Position numbers and translations under genes: made by a program. The notes beneath the pieces were generated by a model, which saw only the letters and a list, made by a program, of their open reading frames with translations, was not told the origin of the DNA and did not search any database. Shown here piece by piece: positions 28,053 through 37,346 of a stretch of DNA of 64,000 nucleotides. The DNA comes from Bacteroidota bacterium. Its GTDB lineage: Bacteria > Bacteroidota > Bacteroidia > B-17B0 > Aurantibacillaceae. Positions within the stretch are counted from its first letter, which is position 1, and each line of letters starts with the position of its first letter. The stretch spans positions 62,001 to 126,000 of the forward strand of contig CAUJCR010000002.1 in NCBI GenBank assembly GCA_963169355.1, written 5' to 3'.

Positions 28053-31000
28053 TTATTTTTTCATTAAGAACACGTGACCAAGTTTTTGGTATTGCTTACC
28101 AAGTTCATCTTTAAAATAAATTTTATACACATAAGCATCTTGTTTTAAAATTGGCCCTGAGTTATTTTTTCTTCCATTCCAAAATAAGTTCACGTCATTT
28201 GTTTTATAAATCATTTCGCCCCATCTATCAAAAATATATAATTGGAAAGTGGAATAATCAACTCCTGTAGGTGGTAAAAAGATTTGGAACACATCATTCA
28301 ATCCATCTCCATTACCTGGTGTAAAGGCATTTGGCACATATAATACCACATCTGGTTTTACAACAATAACAATAGATGTATCATCTACGCAACCATGATT
28401 AGTTGTCGCTATTAATGTAACTGTATAATCTCCTGAGTTTGAAAACAAATAAGACTCATCAACATTAGTACTAGTGGATAACCCGCCAATATCCCAATTA
28501 TAGGTATTATCTGCCAATACTGTTGAAGTATTTGTAAATTCCACCTGACCATCTACTACTGTTGTTTCGGTTAATGATGGATCGAAAGAGGCAACAGGCA
28601 TTGGGTAAACATCAATGGCACTTGTAGCCGTACTGGTATCTTTACATCCTACATTATCTGTATAGGTAATGGTTGCGGTATAAGTTCCTGGAACTGTATA
28701 AGTGTGTGTTACTGATAACCCAGTGGCTGTATTACCATCTCCAAAATCCCACACCATTGTACCTGTATTAACAGTAGTTGAACTATAATTAATAGTTACA
28801 GGATTACATCCTTGAGTGATGTTTGGAACTGCATTAGCCTCTGGTTTAGGATTTACTACAACCTCCATAGTAGCTGTACTTCCGCAATATAATAATGGAG
28901 AAGGGTTAGTTGAGTAAGTTAATACATGTGTTCCAGCACCTGCCGAGGCCGGTGTAAACGTATCAGATGAAACACCTGCCCCCGTCCATGTACCTCCAGG
29001 AAACTGAGTAAGAGGTTGTAAATTAGTTGCAGCATCATAAATACAATTTGGACCTACGGCACCTGTTATAACGGCTGGTACAAACTGTACAACAGTAATA
29101 CTTGTTGTTTCGGTAGCCGAGCAAGTTGAAGACCCTACCGTGTAAGTGTAGGTGTTATTTCCAACAGTTGCTGCAGTTGGGTCAAATGATCCAGTAGCAG
29201 AAATACCGTTACCAGCTACCCAAGTTCCTCCGCTTGGTGTTACCGACATAGTAACTACAGAACCGTTAGAACAATATGGACCTACTGCTGTAATAGTTGG
29301 TTGAGTAGCAGAATTTACTTGAACGCTAATTGTACTTGTTGATGGACAAAGCGTGGTAGTAGGTGTTGAATTAGTGCTATAAGTTAGCGTATGAGTTCCA
29401 GCACCTGACACAGTAGGATCAAAAATATTACCTGTCACACCTGGTCCCGACCACACTCCTGTTCCTAAAGTAGATGTTGTTAAAGCGGTAGATAAATCAA
29501 CCGTACTTGCAGGTAAACACATAGGGTTTATTGTACCTCCAATAGTAGATGGTACATATTGTTCGATAGAAACAGTTGTGTTTCCAATAGAGGCACATGA
29601 ACCCGTTCCAATGGAATAGGTATAAGTATTGTTACCAACAGTTGCTAATGAAGGTGTTAACACCCCTGCCGAAGTAATACCAGCACCAGTCCAAGTTCCA
29701 CCCGTTGGAGTAGCTGTTAAAGTAATTGCTGTTGCATTATTAGAACAAAACGGACCAACTGGTGTAACAGTTGCAGGAATAGGCACGATTACAGAAACTG
29801 TAGAACTTTGAGTTTGCATACAATTTGTTTGACCTATTGGTTCTACTTGCACATTATACACAGTAGTTACAGTTGGATTAGCAATGGTTGTATAGGTATT
29901 TGTTGGGTTTAACCCTGCTGTAGGTGTCCATGTATAGCTAAATAATGAAGGATTTGAACCACCACAGTTACCAAATCTAATATTTGGACGATACGTTGTA
30001 TTTGGTGTATAACCTGAAGATGTTGTATAAGGACAAGCTACCGTAACATCACTATTAAACCATCTTACAGAGTTAAATGGAGTAGCCGTGTAATATGTTG
30101 ATGAGTTATTAGTATAAGAAGCAGTTAAGTCGTTACACACATCAACAAGAATATTAGATACACCATCCCATTCGTATGCAACAGGGAAATTATAAGTGTT
30201 CCATCCAACTACCACATTAACCGAAGGCGCGCTATACACTTGAGTTAACCCTACATTATCAAATGCAGTAGAAGTTCCTAAGTCGTTTACATTTGTACAC
30301 TTCATCTTAATAGTAAAATTTGGATAGGTGGTTGTTCCAGCTGTCATTGCTACATTCCATGCAATACTTGAGATTTTACCTGGTTGAACGCCTGCTGCTA
30401 AAAGTTCGCTAGCAAGATATAAAATCTGATGTCTCGAATTTTTATACCAGTTACCATAAATTGCCGGATAAGTAGTTGAACTATTTATTTGAGTACCTGT
30501 ACCTATTGTAACAAAATTAGGTGTTGTACATCCTCCACTTCCAGACAAACCACAAGTTGCAGGTGTTGTGTTTCCAAAATTCACAGTTAATGATGTACTT
30601 AAAGGTGTACATATTACAGTATTGGTTGGAGTTAATGTAAAAGTATATACAAACGGATTTACGGTAAAAGTAGTATTATATAAACATTGTCCATCGAATA
30701 CAGTTGCACTATAAGTTCCTATTGATAACCCAGTGATACTGTCTTTTATTGCCGACGTATTATTTAGTGTATGACTATAACCGCTTGGACCTGTAACAGT
30801 ATAACTATAAGGTACCGTTGCAGCAGTTTGTAAATTAATAACAGCATACGAGTTATTGTTCCCTGGACAAATACTCTTAATATTACTTGCATATATATTT
30901 CCGCCAGGTTGTTGAGTTAAAGTATATTTAATGGAATCTTTACATCCACTAGCCGTTGTATAAACTAAGAAATATTGTGCGCCATTTACAGGATTATTGA

Positions 31001-32648
31001 TTGTTAAGGATGAACTTGTTGCGCCTGGTATCACAGCAAGAGGTGAGGCTGTGTACCAAGTATAATTTGACCCACCATTTTTAGTAATCCAAGCTACAGT
31101 TCCACAATATGGAGCTTGTAAGCCATAGAAAGCTGGCGCACTTATTCCTACATTTACAGTAGTTGTAGCTGACCCACACATTGGAGAGTTTACAATAACC
31201 GTATAGTTCCCTGGTGCTAACCCTGTAGCTGTTTGGGTTGTTCCTACCTGAGTTCCCACACTATTAATCCATTGATAACTATAGCCTAAACTACTACCTG
31301 TTGCATTAACATACGCCGTTCCACTAAAGCCATTAGGGCAAGATGGTGTTGAGCCTACTCCCGTTATACTCACTGTTGTTACTGAAACAGTGGTTTGAAA
31401 AGAACTTAAACATCCATTAGGTGCTGTTACATTACAAGTAAATACTTGACCTGCCGTTACAGGGCTAATCGTTGCAGTCATTGCGTTTCCACCATTAGCC
31501 ACACTAATTGGTCCGCCTGGTCCTACCCATTGATAAGTTGAATATCCAGCAGGTGCTGTTAATACGGAAGCATTAGAGCCCGCACAGAAACTAGCAACTG
31601 CCCCACCTTGGCTACATTCTGCATCCACATAAGCATAGCCCCAGTGTCCACCTTGTGAACACCCCCCTACATAAAACTCAACATTTACTGCTGTAATAGA
31701 TGGGTAATTAGAAAAATCAAAAGCATAAGTAGCCCATTTTCTATACATGATATCAAATCCAATTACAGAATTAGTCCAAGTAGGGTCGTATTGAGGTGAA
31801 GCTGTATTCGTTAAGTTTGTATTACAAGTTACTGTATATATTGAGCAGCCTGGCACTGGATTACCATTCTGGTCGGTAACTTTAACTGAAAAATAAGGTT
31901 GTTCAGCAGCTGGATGATTACCATTTTGTAAAACCAAAGCATAAGAAACAGAGAATGATTTATTATTAGGATTTAAAGTCATTAAATAATTCAACTTACT
32001 GGCTCTGTAATTAGCTACCGCACCATTCATCCTTACTGAAGAAGGCGCTCCGAATGGACTAACAACTGGAATCTCCGATACAGTTTGTGTTCCAACAACT
32101 TTACACGCAATAGAATCCCAACCAACACAATTAGGATAAATACTGTTAGTGGCAGGTGTTGTCATAATCGTATGATAATTAGTGGTATTTGTTAATCCTA
32201 CATTGTTACCCGCACCATTCATAATTGTAGCACCTGTTTGATTATAAATAGGGAAAGGAGCACCCGTTCCCCCATTAGCAACTGAACCGTATCCACCAGT
32301 CCAGTTGGTAAAGTTTAATTGTTCAAATCCAGCATTAGGACAATACGCATTTTGAGGAGTATTATTAGGAGGAGTGATTGTTTTAAAAATGGAGCCATTA
32401 TTTCCATTCACATATATGGTTCCCATATCATACACATCGGCACTATTATGAGTTGATGTAGAGGTATGCCCCTTATGTGATAAATAATCGGCGTGCAAAA
32501 ATTTAACGTATCCTTCAACGTCTGATTGTGGAATGCCCTTTTCTTTGGCTGTTTGATAGGCAGCCTTAATGTCAAAACCATCTGGTAATTGCGACAAAAT
32601 AATTTTTGAAGAAAATAAAAAGATTAGTAATAACAATACGTGTTTCAT
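28053..32648 (-). CDS. Large adhesin-like protein with PKD domain and T9SS type B C-terminal domain
   Basis: A 1,531-aa secreted protein. Signal peptide (MKHVLLLLIFLFSSKIILSQ), then an N-terminal jelly-roll-like domain beginning CPNAGFEQLNFTNWTGG. A long series of Ig-like repeats follows, including near-duplicate units of the form VGPYCSN...TPSGGTW...TVGNNTYTYTVG. A PKD domain (WDFGDGNTATGLSVTHTYTVPGTYT) comes next, with a second PKD-like unit. The gliding-associated T9SS-B domain closes it (VPNAFTPGNGDGLNDVF, IFDRWGEMIYKT, GHVFLMKK). It likely acts as a surface adhesin or matrix protein. Low-complexity Thr/Gly/Asn composition is normal for such repeats. Confidence 0.9.
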   Translation of the reverse strand: MKHVLLLLIFLFSSKIILSQLPDGFDIKAAYQTAKEKGIPQSDVEGYVKFLHADYLSHKGHTSTSTHNSADVYDMGTIYVNGNNGSIFKTITPPNNTPQNAYCPNAGFEQLNFTNWTGGYGSVANGGTGAPFPIYNQTGATIMNGAGNNVGLTNTTNYHTIMTTPATNSIYPNCVGWDSIACKVVGTQTVSEIPVVSPFGAPSSVRMNGAVANYRASKLNYLMTLNPNNKSFSVSYALVLQNGNHPAAEQPYFSVKVTDQNGNPVPGCSIYTVTCNTNLTNTASPQYDPTWTNSVIGFDIMYRKWATYAFDFSNYPSITAVNVEFYVGGCSQGGHWGYAYVDAECSQGGAVASFCAGSNASVLTAPAGYSTYQWVGPGGPISVANGGNAMTATISPVTAGQVFTCNVTAPNGCLSSFQTTVSVTTVSITGVGSTPSCPNGFSGTAYVNATGSSLGYSYQWINSVGTQVGTTQTATGLAPGNYTVIVNSPMCGSATTTVNVGISAPAFYGLQAPYCGTVAWITKNGGSNYTWYTASPLAVIPGATSSSLTINNPVNGAQYFLVYTTASGCKDSIKYTLTQQPGGNIYASNIKSICPGNNNSYAVINLQTAATVPYSYTVTGPSGYSHTLNNTSAIKDSITGLSIGTYSATVFDGQCLYNTTFTVNPFVYTFTLTPTNTVICTPLSTSLTVNFGNTTPATCGLSGSGGCTTPNFVTIGTGTQINSSTTYPAIYGNWYKNSRHQILYLASELLAAGVQPGKISSIAWNVAMTAGTTTYPNFTIKMKCTNVNDLGTSTAFDNVGLTQVYSAPSVNVVVGWNTYNFPVAYEWDGVSNILVDVCNDLTASYTNNSSTYYTATPFNSVRWFNSDVTVACPYTTSSGYTPNTTYRPNIRFGNCGGSNPSLFSYTWTPTAGLNPTNTYTTIANPTVTTVYNVQVEPIGQTNCMQTQSSTVSVIVPIPATVTPVGPFCSNNATAITLTATPTGGTWTGAGITSAGVLTPSLATVGNNTYTYSIGTGSCASIGNTTVSIEQYVPSTIGGTINPMCLPASTVDLSTALTTSTLGTGVWSGPGVTGNIFDPTVSGAGTHTLTYSTNSTPTTTLCPSTSTISVQVNSATQPTITAVGPYCSNGSVVTMSVTPSGGTWVAGNGISATGSFDPTAATVGNNTYTYTVGSSTCSATETTSITVVQFVPAVITGAVGPNCIYDAATNLQPLTQFPGGTWTGAGVSSDTFTPASAGAGTHVLTYSTNPSPLLYCGSTATMEVVVNPKPEANAVPNITQGCNPVTINYSSTTVNTGTMVWDFGDGNTATGLSVTHTYTVPGTYTATITYTDNVGCKDTSTATSAIDVYPMPVASFDPSLTETTVVDGQVEFTNTSTVLADNTYNWDIGGLSTSTNVDESYLFSNSGDYTVTLIATTNHGCVDDTSIVIVVKPDVVLYVPNAFTPGNGDGLNDVFQIFLPPTGVDYSTFQLYIFDRWGEMIYKTNDVNLFWNGRKNNSGPILKQDAYVYKIYFKDELGKQYQKLGHVFLMKK

Positions 32649-32752
32649 TTGATCATAATTTTAAACCGTAAAGTTACAACAAAATCAGATAGAAAAAGAA
32701 CAGTTTACTCATTAAAACTGTACTCCTACGAAATCAAAATACTCTAAATCAT

Positions 32753-33277
32753 TTAAGAGATGACAGGAGGAGGTTCCATTACATGTTTACAAGCCTTGCA
32801 AGTTCTTAAATCTAGTGAATTATAAAATTTATGAAACACGCTTTGGAACTGGGTAGTTATATCTTTTAATTCAAATTTTTCTTCAAATAATGGGTGATTA
32901 CATTTTTCACAAAACCACATTAAACCATCCATTTCACCTGGTCGGCGCTTGCGTTCCATTACCAAACCAATTGTATTTGGTCCGCGTTTTGGATTATGAG
33001 GAACCTTGGGTGGTAACAAGAAAATATCTCCTTCTTTAATAGGCACATCTACTGCTTTGCCATTTTCTTGAATTTGAACAGTAATATCGCCCTCTAATTG
33101 ATAAAAGAACTCCTCGCTTTCATTAAAGTGATAGTCTTTTCTTGAGTTTGGACCCCCCACCACCATTACTATAAACTCAGTGTCTTTATACACCACTTTG
33201 TTATTTACAGGCGGTTTTAATAAGTGGCGGTTTTCATCTATCCACTTCTTAAAGTTGAATGGTCGGGTGATACTCAT
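32753..33277 (-). CDS. nbaC: 3-hydroxyanthranilate 3,4-dioxygenase
   Basis: Non-haem Fe(II) cupin dioxygenase of the kynurenine pathway of tryptophan degradation; it opens 3-hydroxyanthranilate to the precursor of quinolinate. The 174-aa length, the first motif RKDYHFNESEEFFYQLEGD with the His and Glu metal ligands, PPKVPHNPKRG with the second His, and the C-terminal rubredoxin-like CEKCNHPLFE...CKACKH metal site all match the bacterial enzyme. It follows the enoyl-CoA hydratase gene by 21 nt. Other kynurenine genes are not in the window. Confidence 0.94.
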   Translation of the reverse strand: MSITRPFNFKKWIDENRHLLKPPVNNKVVYKDTEFIVMVVGGPNSRKDYHFNESEEFFYQLEGDITVQIQENGKAVDVPIKEGDIFLLPPKVPHNPKRGPNTIGLVMERKRRPGEMDGLMWFCEKCNHPLFEEKFELKDITTQFQSVFHKFYNSLDLRTCKACKHVMEPPPVIS

Positions 33278-33298
33278 ATTTAGCGAAATTTTAGTTAA

Positions 33299-34093
33299 TT
33301 AATTTCCTGGAAACTTTGCTTTTCTTTTCTCCAAAAACGCATCTACTCCTTCTCTAAAATCAGCTGTCCCAAAACTCTTTCCAAACTCCTCAATTTCAAC
33401 CTCATAGCCGTTTAATTTAGAGTTATATCCTGCATTTATAACTTTAATAGCTGTTTTTATAGCGGTTGGTGATTTAGTGGCTATTTTAGAGGTTATTTCA
33501 AAACATTTATTAAGTAATTCCTCGGGTGTAGTTACATAATTTACTAAACCCCATTTGTAAGCATCTTCTGCTACCAACATATCGGCTGTAACAATCATTT
33601 CAAAGGCTTTCCCTTTACCAACTAGTTGTGCCAAACGTTGAGTTCCGCCATATCCAGGTATTACTCCTAAACTTACTTCAGGCAAGCCCATTTTAGCATT
33701 ATTACTCGCCACACGAATATGACAAGCCATTGCTAATTCTAATCCACCACCTAGTGCAAAGCCATTTACAGCAGCAATAACTGGTTTAGAATAATTTTCG
33801 ATGAAGTTAAATATTTTAAAATGACCGATAGAACTTAATTGTTTACCTTCTTCAACACTAAAATTAGCAAACTCCGCGATATCGGCACCTGCAACAAACG
33901 CTTTATTCCCTGAGCCAGTAATAATAAGTGCCTGAACTTCTTTATTATTTTCAGCATCAACTAATACCTCGTGCAATTCCTCAATGGTTTGTTTATTTAA
34001 TGCATTTAGTTTATCAGGGCGATTAATAGTAAGTATTAATACATTATTTTTTATTTCAGCAGTTATATTTTCTAAAGCCATTTCTACAGTCAT
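33299..34093 (-). CDS. Enoyl-CoA hydratase/isomerase family protein
   Basis: Crotonase-fold enzyme. It has the oxyanion-hole segments GSGNKAFVAGADIAEFA (about residues 60-75) and NGFALGGGLELAMACHIRVAS. The two acidic residues typical of hydratases are in GGGLELAM (first Glu) and LPEVSLGVIPGYGGTQRL (second Glu), which supports a short-chain enoyl-CoA hydratase. The ORF track begins at TTG 34099. I use the ATG at 34093; a third Met (MALENI, 34081) is also possible. It is likely cotranscribed with the dioxygenase gene and may act in acyl-CoA degradation. Confidence 0.92.
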   Translation of the reverse strand: MTVEMALENITAEIKNNVLILTINRPDKLNALNKQTIEELHEVLVDAENNKEVQALIITGSGNKAFVAGADIAEFANFSVEEGKQLSSIGHFKIFNFIENYSKPVIAAVNGFALGGGLELAMACHIRVASNNAKMGLPEVSLGVIPGYGGTQRLAQLVGKGKAFEMIVTADMLVAEDAYKWGLVNYVTTPEELLNKCFEITSKIATKSPTAIKTAIKVINAGYNSKLNGYEVEIEEFGKSFGTADFREGVDAFLEKRKAKFPGN

Positions 34094-34115
34094 TTTCAAT
34101 TAAATTTAGTTGCAA

Positions 34116-34123
34116 CAAATATA
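34116..34123 (-). promoter_or_regulatory. -7 promoter box for the enoyl-CoA hydratase operon
   Basis: Minus-strand TATATTTG matches TAnnTTTG and lies 22 nt upstream of the ATG at 34093. Confidence 0.5.
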
Positions 34124-34193
34124 ATACGATATGTATGGATTACACAAAAAGTTATTAACCACCTCTATAAGGCTCATAAAACCTAGCAAAAAC

Positions 34194-34226
34194 AAAAAAC
34201 CTGTTTGGATTTCAAACAGGTTTTTT
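34194..34226. terminator. Terminator of rng
   Basis: AAAAAACCTGTTTG / CAAACAGGTTTTTT, a 14-bp stem with a 5-nt loop. It begins immediately after the rng stop codon (minus strand), with T runs on both strands. Confidence 0.92.
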
Positions 34227-34227
34227 G

Positions 34228-35784
34228 TTAAATAACAATTTCGTCTTGGTCTTTATTAAAGAAGTGATATTCCATAAAGGCATAACTATTGGAGCTAATA
34301 ATTTTAACCCATTGTTTATGTTCAAAGTACCATTTCCATTGTTTGCTTCGTAAAAAACCTTTTTGTTTTAAGAATCCTTCGATGTAAGGATGCACACACA
34401 ATGTAATATTTTTAGCGGCTTGTTCTTTGATAATAAATCGTAGGGCAATCTCAATTTGTTCTACAAACAAAATGCTTGGCTGAACTTTACCACTTCCGTT
34501 ACAACTTGGGCAACTTTCTAAAACCTCCACATTTACCTCTGGGCGCAAACGCTGACGGGTAATTTGAATAAGCCCGAACTTACTTGGTGGCAAAATATTG
34601 TGTTTTGCTCTATCCGATTTCATTTCCTCTTTTAATTTATCAAAGAGTACTTTTCTATTTTCAGGATCGTGTAAATCAATAAAATCAACCACAATAATAC
34701 CGCCCATATCACGTAGTCGTAACTGACGAGCTACCTCAACAGCTGCTTCTAAATTTACTTCTAAAGCATTTTCTTCTTGCGATTTATCGCTTTTTGCTCT
34801 ATTTCCACTATTTACATCAAATACATGGAGCGCCTCTGTGTGTTCTACAATAAGGTATGCCCCACTTTTCATAAACACTGTTTTTCCGAACAATGATTTA
34901 ATTTGGCGATCGATACCAAAATTATCGAAAATAGGCACTTTGCCAGTATAATGTTTTAAGATATCTACTTTATCTGGCGAAATGGTTTTGATGTAAGATT
35001 TTAAATCGGTAAACACTTCTTCGCTATTTACATGAATAGCATTAAAAGAGGAGTTTAAAAAATCTCTTAGGATAACGTTAGTTCTATCAACCTCACCTAA
35101 TACTTTAAACGGAGGTTCGGCAGTTTGTAAAGCCTTAAAACAAGTATCCCATTTGGATACTAAATCTGCCATATCCGCTTCAATATCAGCAACCGATTTA
35201 CCCTCGGCAACAGTACGAATAATGACACCAAAGTTTTTAGGCTTAATACTTTGTACTAATGATTTTAATCGTGTTTTCTCTTCGCTACTTCTTATTTTTG
35301 AAGAAACAGAAATTTTATCTGAGAAAGGGATTAATACAATATATCTTCCTGCAATAGAAATTTCGGTAGTAATTCGGGGGCCTTTAGAAGAAATGGGTTC
35401 TTTAGCAACTTGAACTAATACATATTGTCCACTTTTTACTGCATCATTTATTTTGCCGTCTTTATTTATATCAGCTTCATTTTTAAAATACATTAAATTG
35501 CTCACGCTCTGTTTACCAGAACGAACTGCCTCTACGTACTTAAAAATAGAATTAGCTTGAGGACCTAAATCTAAATAATGCAAAAATGCATCTTTATCAT
35601 AACCTACATCTACAAAAGCGGCATTTAAGCCTGTCATTACTTTCTTTACCCTGCCGAGGTAGATATCACCTACCGAAAACTTTACGTTACTCTTTTCTTT
35701 ATGTAGTTCTATTAAACGTTTATCGTTTAATAATCCTATTACAACTTCGCCAGGTGTAGAATTTATTACTAGTTCTACATTCAC
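34228..35784 (-). CDS. rng: Ribonuclease G/E family protein
   Basis: Endoribonuclease for rRNA and mRNA processing. An N-terminal S1 domain (VGDIYLGRVKKVMTGLNAAFVDVG) is followed by the RNase E/G catalytic region, with the DNase I-like metal site in FDVNSGNRA and GGIIVVDFIDLHD. The Zn-link CPSCNGSGK sits near residue 425, then a short C-terminal tail. The length, 518 aa, fits RNase G and lacks the RNase E degradosome scaffold. It is downstream of the 29-aa basic protein, TPR and HU genes but has its own promoter. Confidence 0.95.
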   Translation of the reverse strand: MNVELVINSTPGEVVIGLLNDKRLIELHKEKSNVKFSVGDIYLGRVKKVMTGLNAAFVDVGYDKDAFLHYLDLGPQANSIFKYVEAVRSGKQSVSNLMYFKNEADINKDGKINDAVKSGQYVLVQVAKEPISSKGPRITTEISIAGRYIVLIPFSDKISVSSKIRSSEEKTRLKSLVQSIKPKNFGVIIRTVAEGKSVADIEADMADLVSKWDTCFKALQTAEPPFKVLGEVDRTNVILRDFLNSSFNAIHVNSEEVFTDLKSYIKTISPDKVDILKHYTGKVPIFDNFGIDRQIKSLFGKTVFMKSGAYLIVEHTEALHVFDVNSGNRAKSDKSQEENALEVNLEAAVEVARQLRLRDMGGIIVVDFIDLHDPENRKVLFDKLKEEMKSDRAKHNILPPSKFGLIQITRQRLRPEVNVEVLESCPSCNGSGKVQPSILFVEQIEIALRFIIKEQAAKNITLCVHPYIEGFLKQKGFLRSKQWKWYFEHKQWVKIISSNSYAFMEYHFFNKDQDEIVI

Positions 35785-35839
35785 CTTTAAATAATTTTAT
35801 ATTAATATTTTTAGTTTCAATTATATAGATACCAATATC

Positions 35840-35861
35840 TTACAATTCAAAAATATTGTAA
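35840..35861. promoter_or_regulatory. Palindromic operator-like site overlapping the rng -7 box
   Basis: TTACAAT-N8-ATTGTAA is a perfect 7-bp dyad. Its 8-nt centre is exactly the minus-strand -7 box TATTTTTG (35848-35855), about 60 nt upstream of rng. The position would let a dimeric repressor block the promoter. Confidence 0.4.
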
Positions 35862-35880
35862 CATATATAAACAACACAAG

Positions 35881-35905
35881 CAGAAAGATTATACAAACCT
35901 TTCTG
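35881..35905 (-). terminator. Hairpin after the 29-aa basic protein gene
   Basis: CAGAAAG / CTTTCTG with an 11-nt loop, downstream of the small gene on the minus strand. The T run is poor, so it is a weak terminator candidate. A second 7-bp stem (35929-35935 with 35945-35951) overlaps the stop codon. Confidence 0.4.
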
Positions 35906-35946
35906 TTTATGTTGTAAAATTCAAAATTAATAATCAGCTGAGCCGA

Positions 35947-36036
35947 TTATTTTTTCTTATGACGACTCTTTCTCAAACGTTTTTTACGTTTGTGAGTTGC
36001 CATTTTATGTCTTTTTCTTTTCTTTCCGCTTGGCAT
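35947..36036 (-). CDS. 29-aa extremely basic conserved protein, possibly ribosome-associated
   Basis: Too short for the ORF track. The product begins MPSGKKRKRHKMATHKRKKR and is 29 aa long; about 17 residues are Lys or Arg and only a few are hydrophobic. I recall near-identical small ORFs annotated as hypothetical in many Bacteroidota. The composition resembles small ribosomal proteins such as THX or bL36-type RNA-binding tails; that role is inference. It lies 26 nt downstream of the TPR gene in the HU-TPR operon and upstream of rng, an RNA-related context. Confidence 0.8.
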   Translation of the reverse strand: MPSGKKRKRHKMATHKRKKRLRKSRHKKK

Positions 36037-36062
36037 AATCCTATTGGTTTAAAAATTTATAT

Positions 36063-36908
36063 TTATTTAATTGTTTGTTTTTTTAGTTGTTCAATGTATT
36101 TCTTTATCTCATTTCTCGCCATTACATCATCTGTTTTAGAAGCATAAACTTCAAGCATCTCAATGGTTTTTGCAATATTACCTTGTTGTTCGTAAGCATC
36201 AGCAAGATGTAAATACGCTTCGATATAAAGTGGATCAATAGCTAATACTTTTTCAAAACGTTTAATTGCTTTTTCCCATTGTTGCGATTGTACTGAGAAG
36301 AATGCAAAATTCATTTGAAGTTTCACGTTATTGCTATCTATTTTTTCAAGCTCTTTTAATAACGCGATACCTTGCATTGGGTCTTTTCCACCCTCTACAT
36401 AACAAGCTGCTAATTGAATCTTAGCATCAAAATTAGTACTATCTTTTTCGATAGATTTTTGATAACAGTGTACAGCACTTTGATATAAAATTGGAATTTC
36501 TTTCTCATCTTTTATAAAACGAATCGCATAGTAATATCTATTTCCAGCTTTATGAAAATCCTCTGCTTTTTGGGTGATATTAGCTGTTTGTTCTACGAAA
36601 TAAGCCGCAAAATCTGGTCGTTTTAAATTATCCCAAAATGCAATTACATCAACAAAAGCATTATCTGATTGAGTGCTTTTTGCTTTTGCCAATAAATCAT
36701 CGTAGTGTGTTTTTTCTTTAATTTCTAAAGCATTAACAGCAAGTTGTACCTGACTTTGTAAATCTTGTACAAGCATCTCATTACTTTCCAATTTCTGCTT
36801 CTCGGCCATCTTTTTGGCCGATGGTGTATTTGGCGCAATAAATAAAAGAACGGTTAAAACAACAGCTGTTAATCCTAATCCAATCTGTGTTTTACGTGCA
36901 GTTGTCAT
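36063..36908 (-). CDS. TPR-repeat protein with N-terminal membrane anchor
   Basis: A 281-aa protein with one N-terminal membrane helix (about residues 8-25, TQIGLGLTAVVLTVLLFIA), a helical spacer, and TPR units from about residue 120. These include IPILYQSAVHCYQKSIEKD and a clear pair, AIKRFEKVLAIDPLYIEAYLHLADAYEQQGN. It probably acts as a scaffold on the periplasmic face of the membrane. It shares one base with the HU gene stop (TAATG), so translation is likely coupled. The ORF ends with a Lys-rich tail. Confidence 0.85.
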   Translation of the reverse strand: MTTARKTQIGLGLTAVVLTVLLFIAPNTPSAKKMAEKQKLESNEMLVQDLQSQVQLAVNALEIKEKTHYDDLLAKAKSTQSDNAFVDVIAFWDNLKRPDFAAYFVEQTANITQKAEDFHKAGNRYYYAIRFIKDEKEIPILYQSAVHCYQKSIEKDSTNFDAKIQLAACYVEGGKDPMQGIALLKELEKIDSNNVKLQMNFAFFSVQSQQWEKAIKRFEKVLAIDPLYIEAYLHLADAYEQQGNIAKTIEMLEVYASKTDDVMARNEIKKYIEQLKKQTIK

Positions 36909-37225
36909 TAATCAATTTCGTTATTATCTAATGGTTCGGCTACTTTTACATTTCGCTTAACGCGTTCGCTAAAAGTTTTAGCTGGTTTAAATGCTGGAAT
37001 ATAGTGTGCAGGTATTACCACAGTTGTATTTTTTGAAATATTACGTCCTACTTTTTCTGCACGCTTTTTAACTACAAATGTTCCAAACCCTCTTAGATAT
37101 ACATTTTTTCCTTCGGTCATAGAAGAGCGGATGGTTTTCATAAAAGCCTCCACAGTCGTTTGTACAACCACCTTCTCAATACCAGTTTTTTCTGAAATTT
37201 CGTTTACAATATCTGCCTTTGTCAT
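36908..37225 (-). CDS. HU/IHF-family DNA-binding protein
   Basis: Histone-like dimeric DNA-bending protein. It begins MTKADIVNEISEKTG and has the arm region GRNISKNTTVVIPAHYIPAFKPAK, equivalent to the GRNP(K/Q)TG beta ribbon, with Pro at the intercalating position. The body matches HU/IHF, and a 15-residue acidic tail (KVAEPLDNNEID) is added; the total is 105 aa. It heads the operon HU-TPR-29 aa protein. Confidence 0.94.
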   Translation of the reverse strand: MTKADIVNEISEKTGIEKVVVQTTVEAFMKTIRSSMTEGKNVYLRGFGTFVVKKRAEKVGRNISKNTTVVIPAHYIPAFKPAKTFSERVKRNVKVAEPLDNNEID

Positions 37226-37272
37226 TTACAATATATTTAAAATCAATGATTTAATATTTAAAAATCGGGCGA

Positions 37273-37280
37273 CAAAGATA
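37273..37280 (-). promoter_or_regulatory. -7 promoter box for the HU operon
   Basis: Minus-strand TATCTTTG matches TAnnTTTG, 47 nt upstream of the ATG, giving a leader of about 40 nt. Confidence 0.5.
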
Positions 37281-37346
37281 CATTTTTTATTGTAAATGAA
37301 AAATTTATTTACCTAAATAAGTGCTTTTTTGTTAAAAAAAGGGGAA

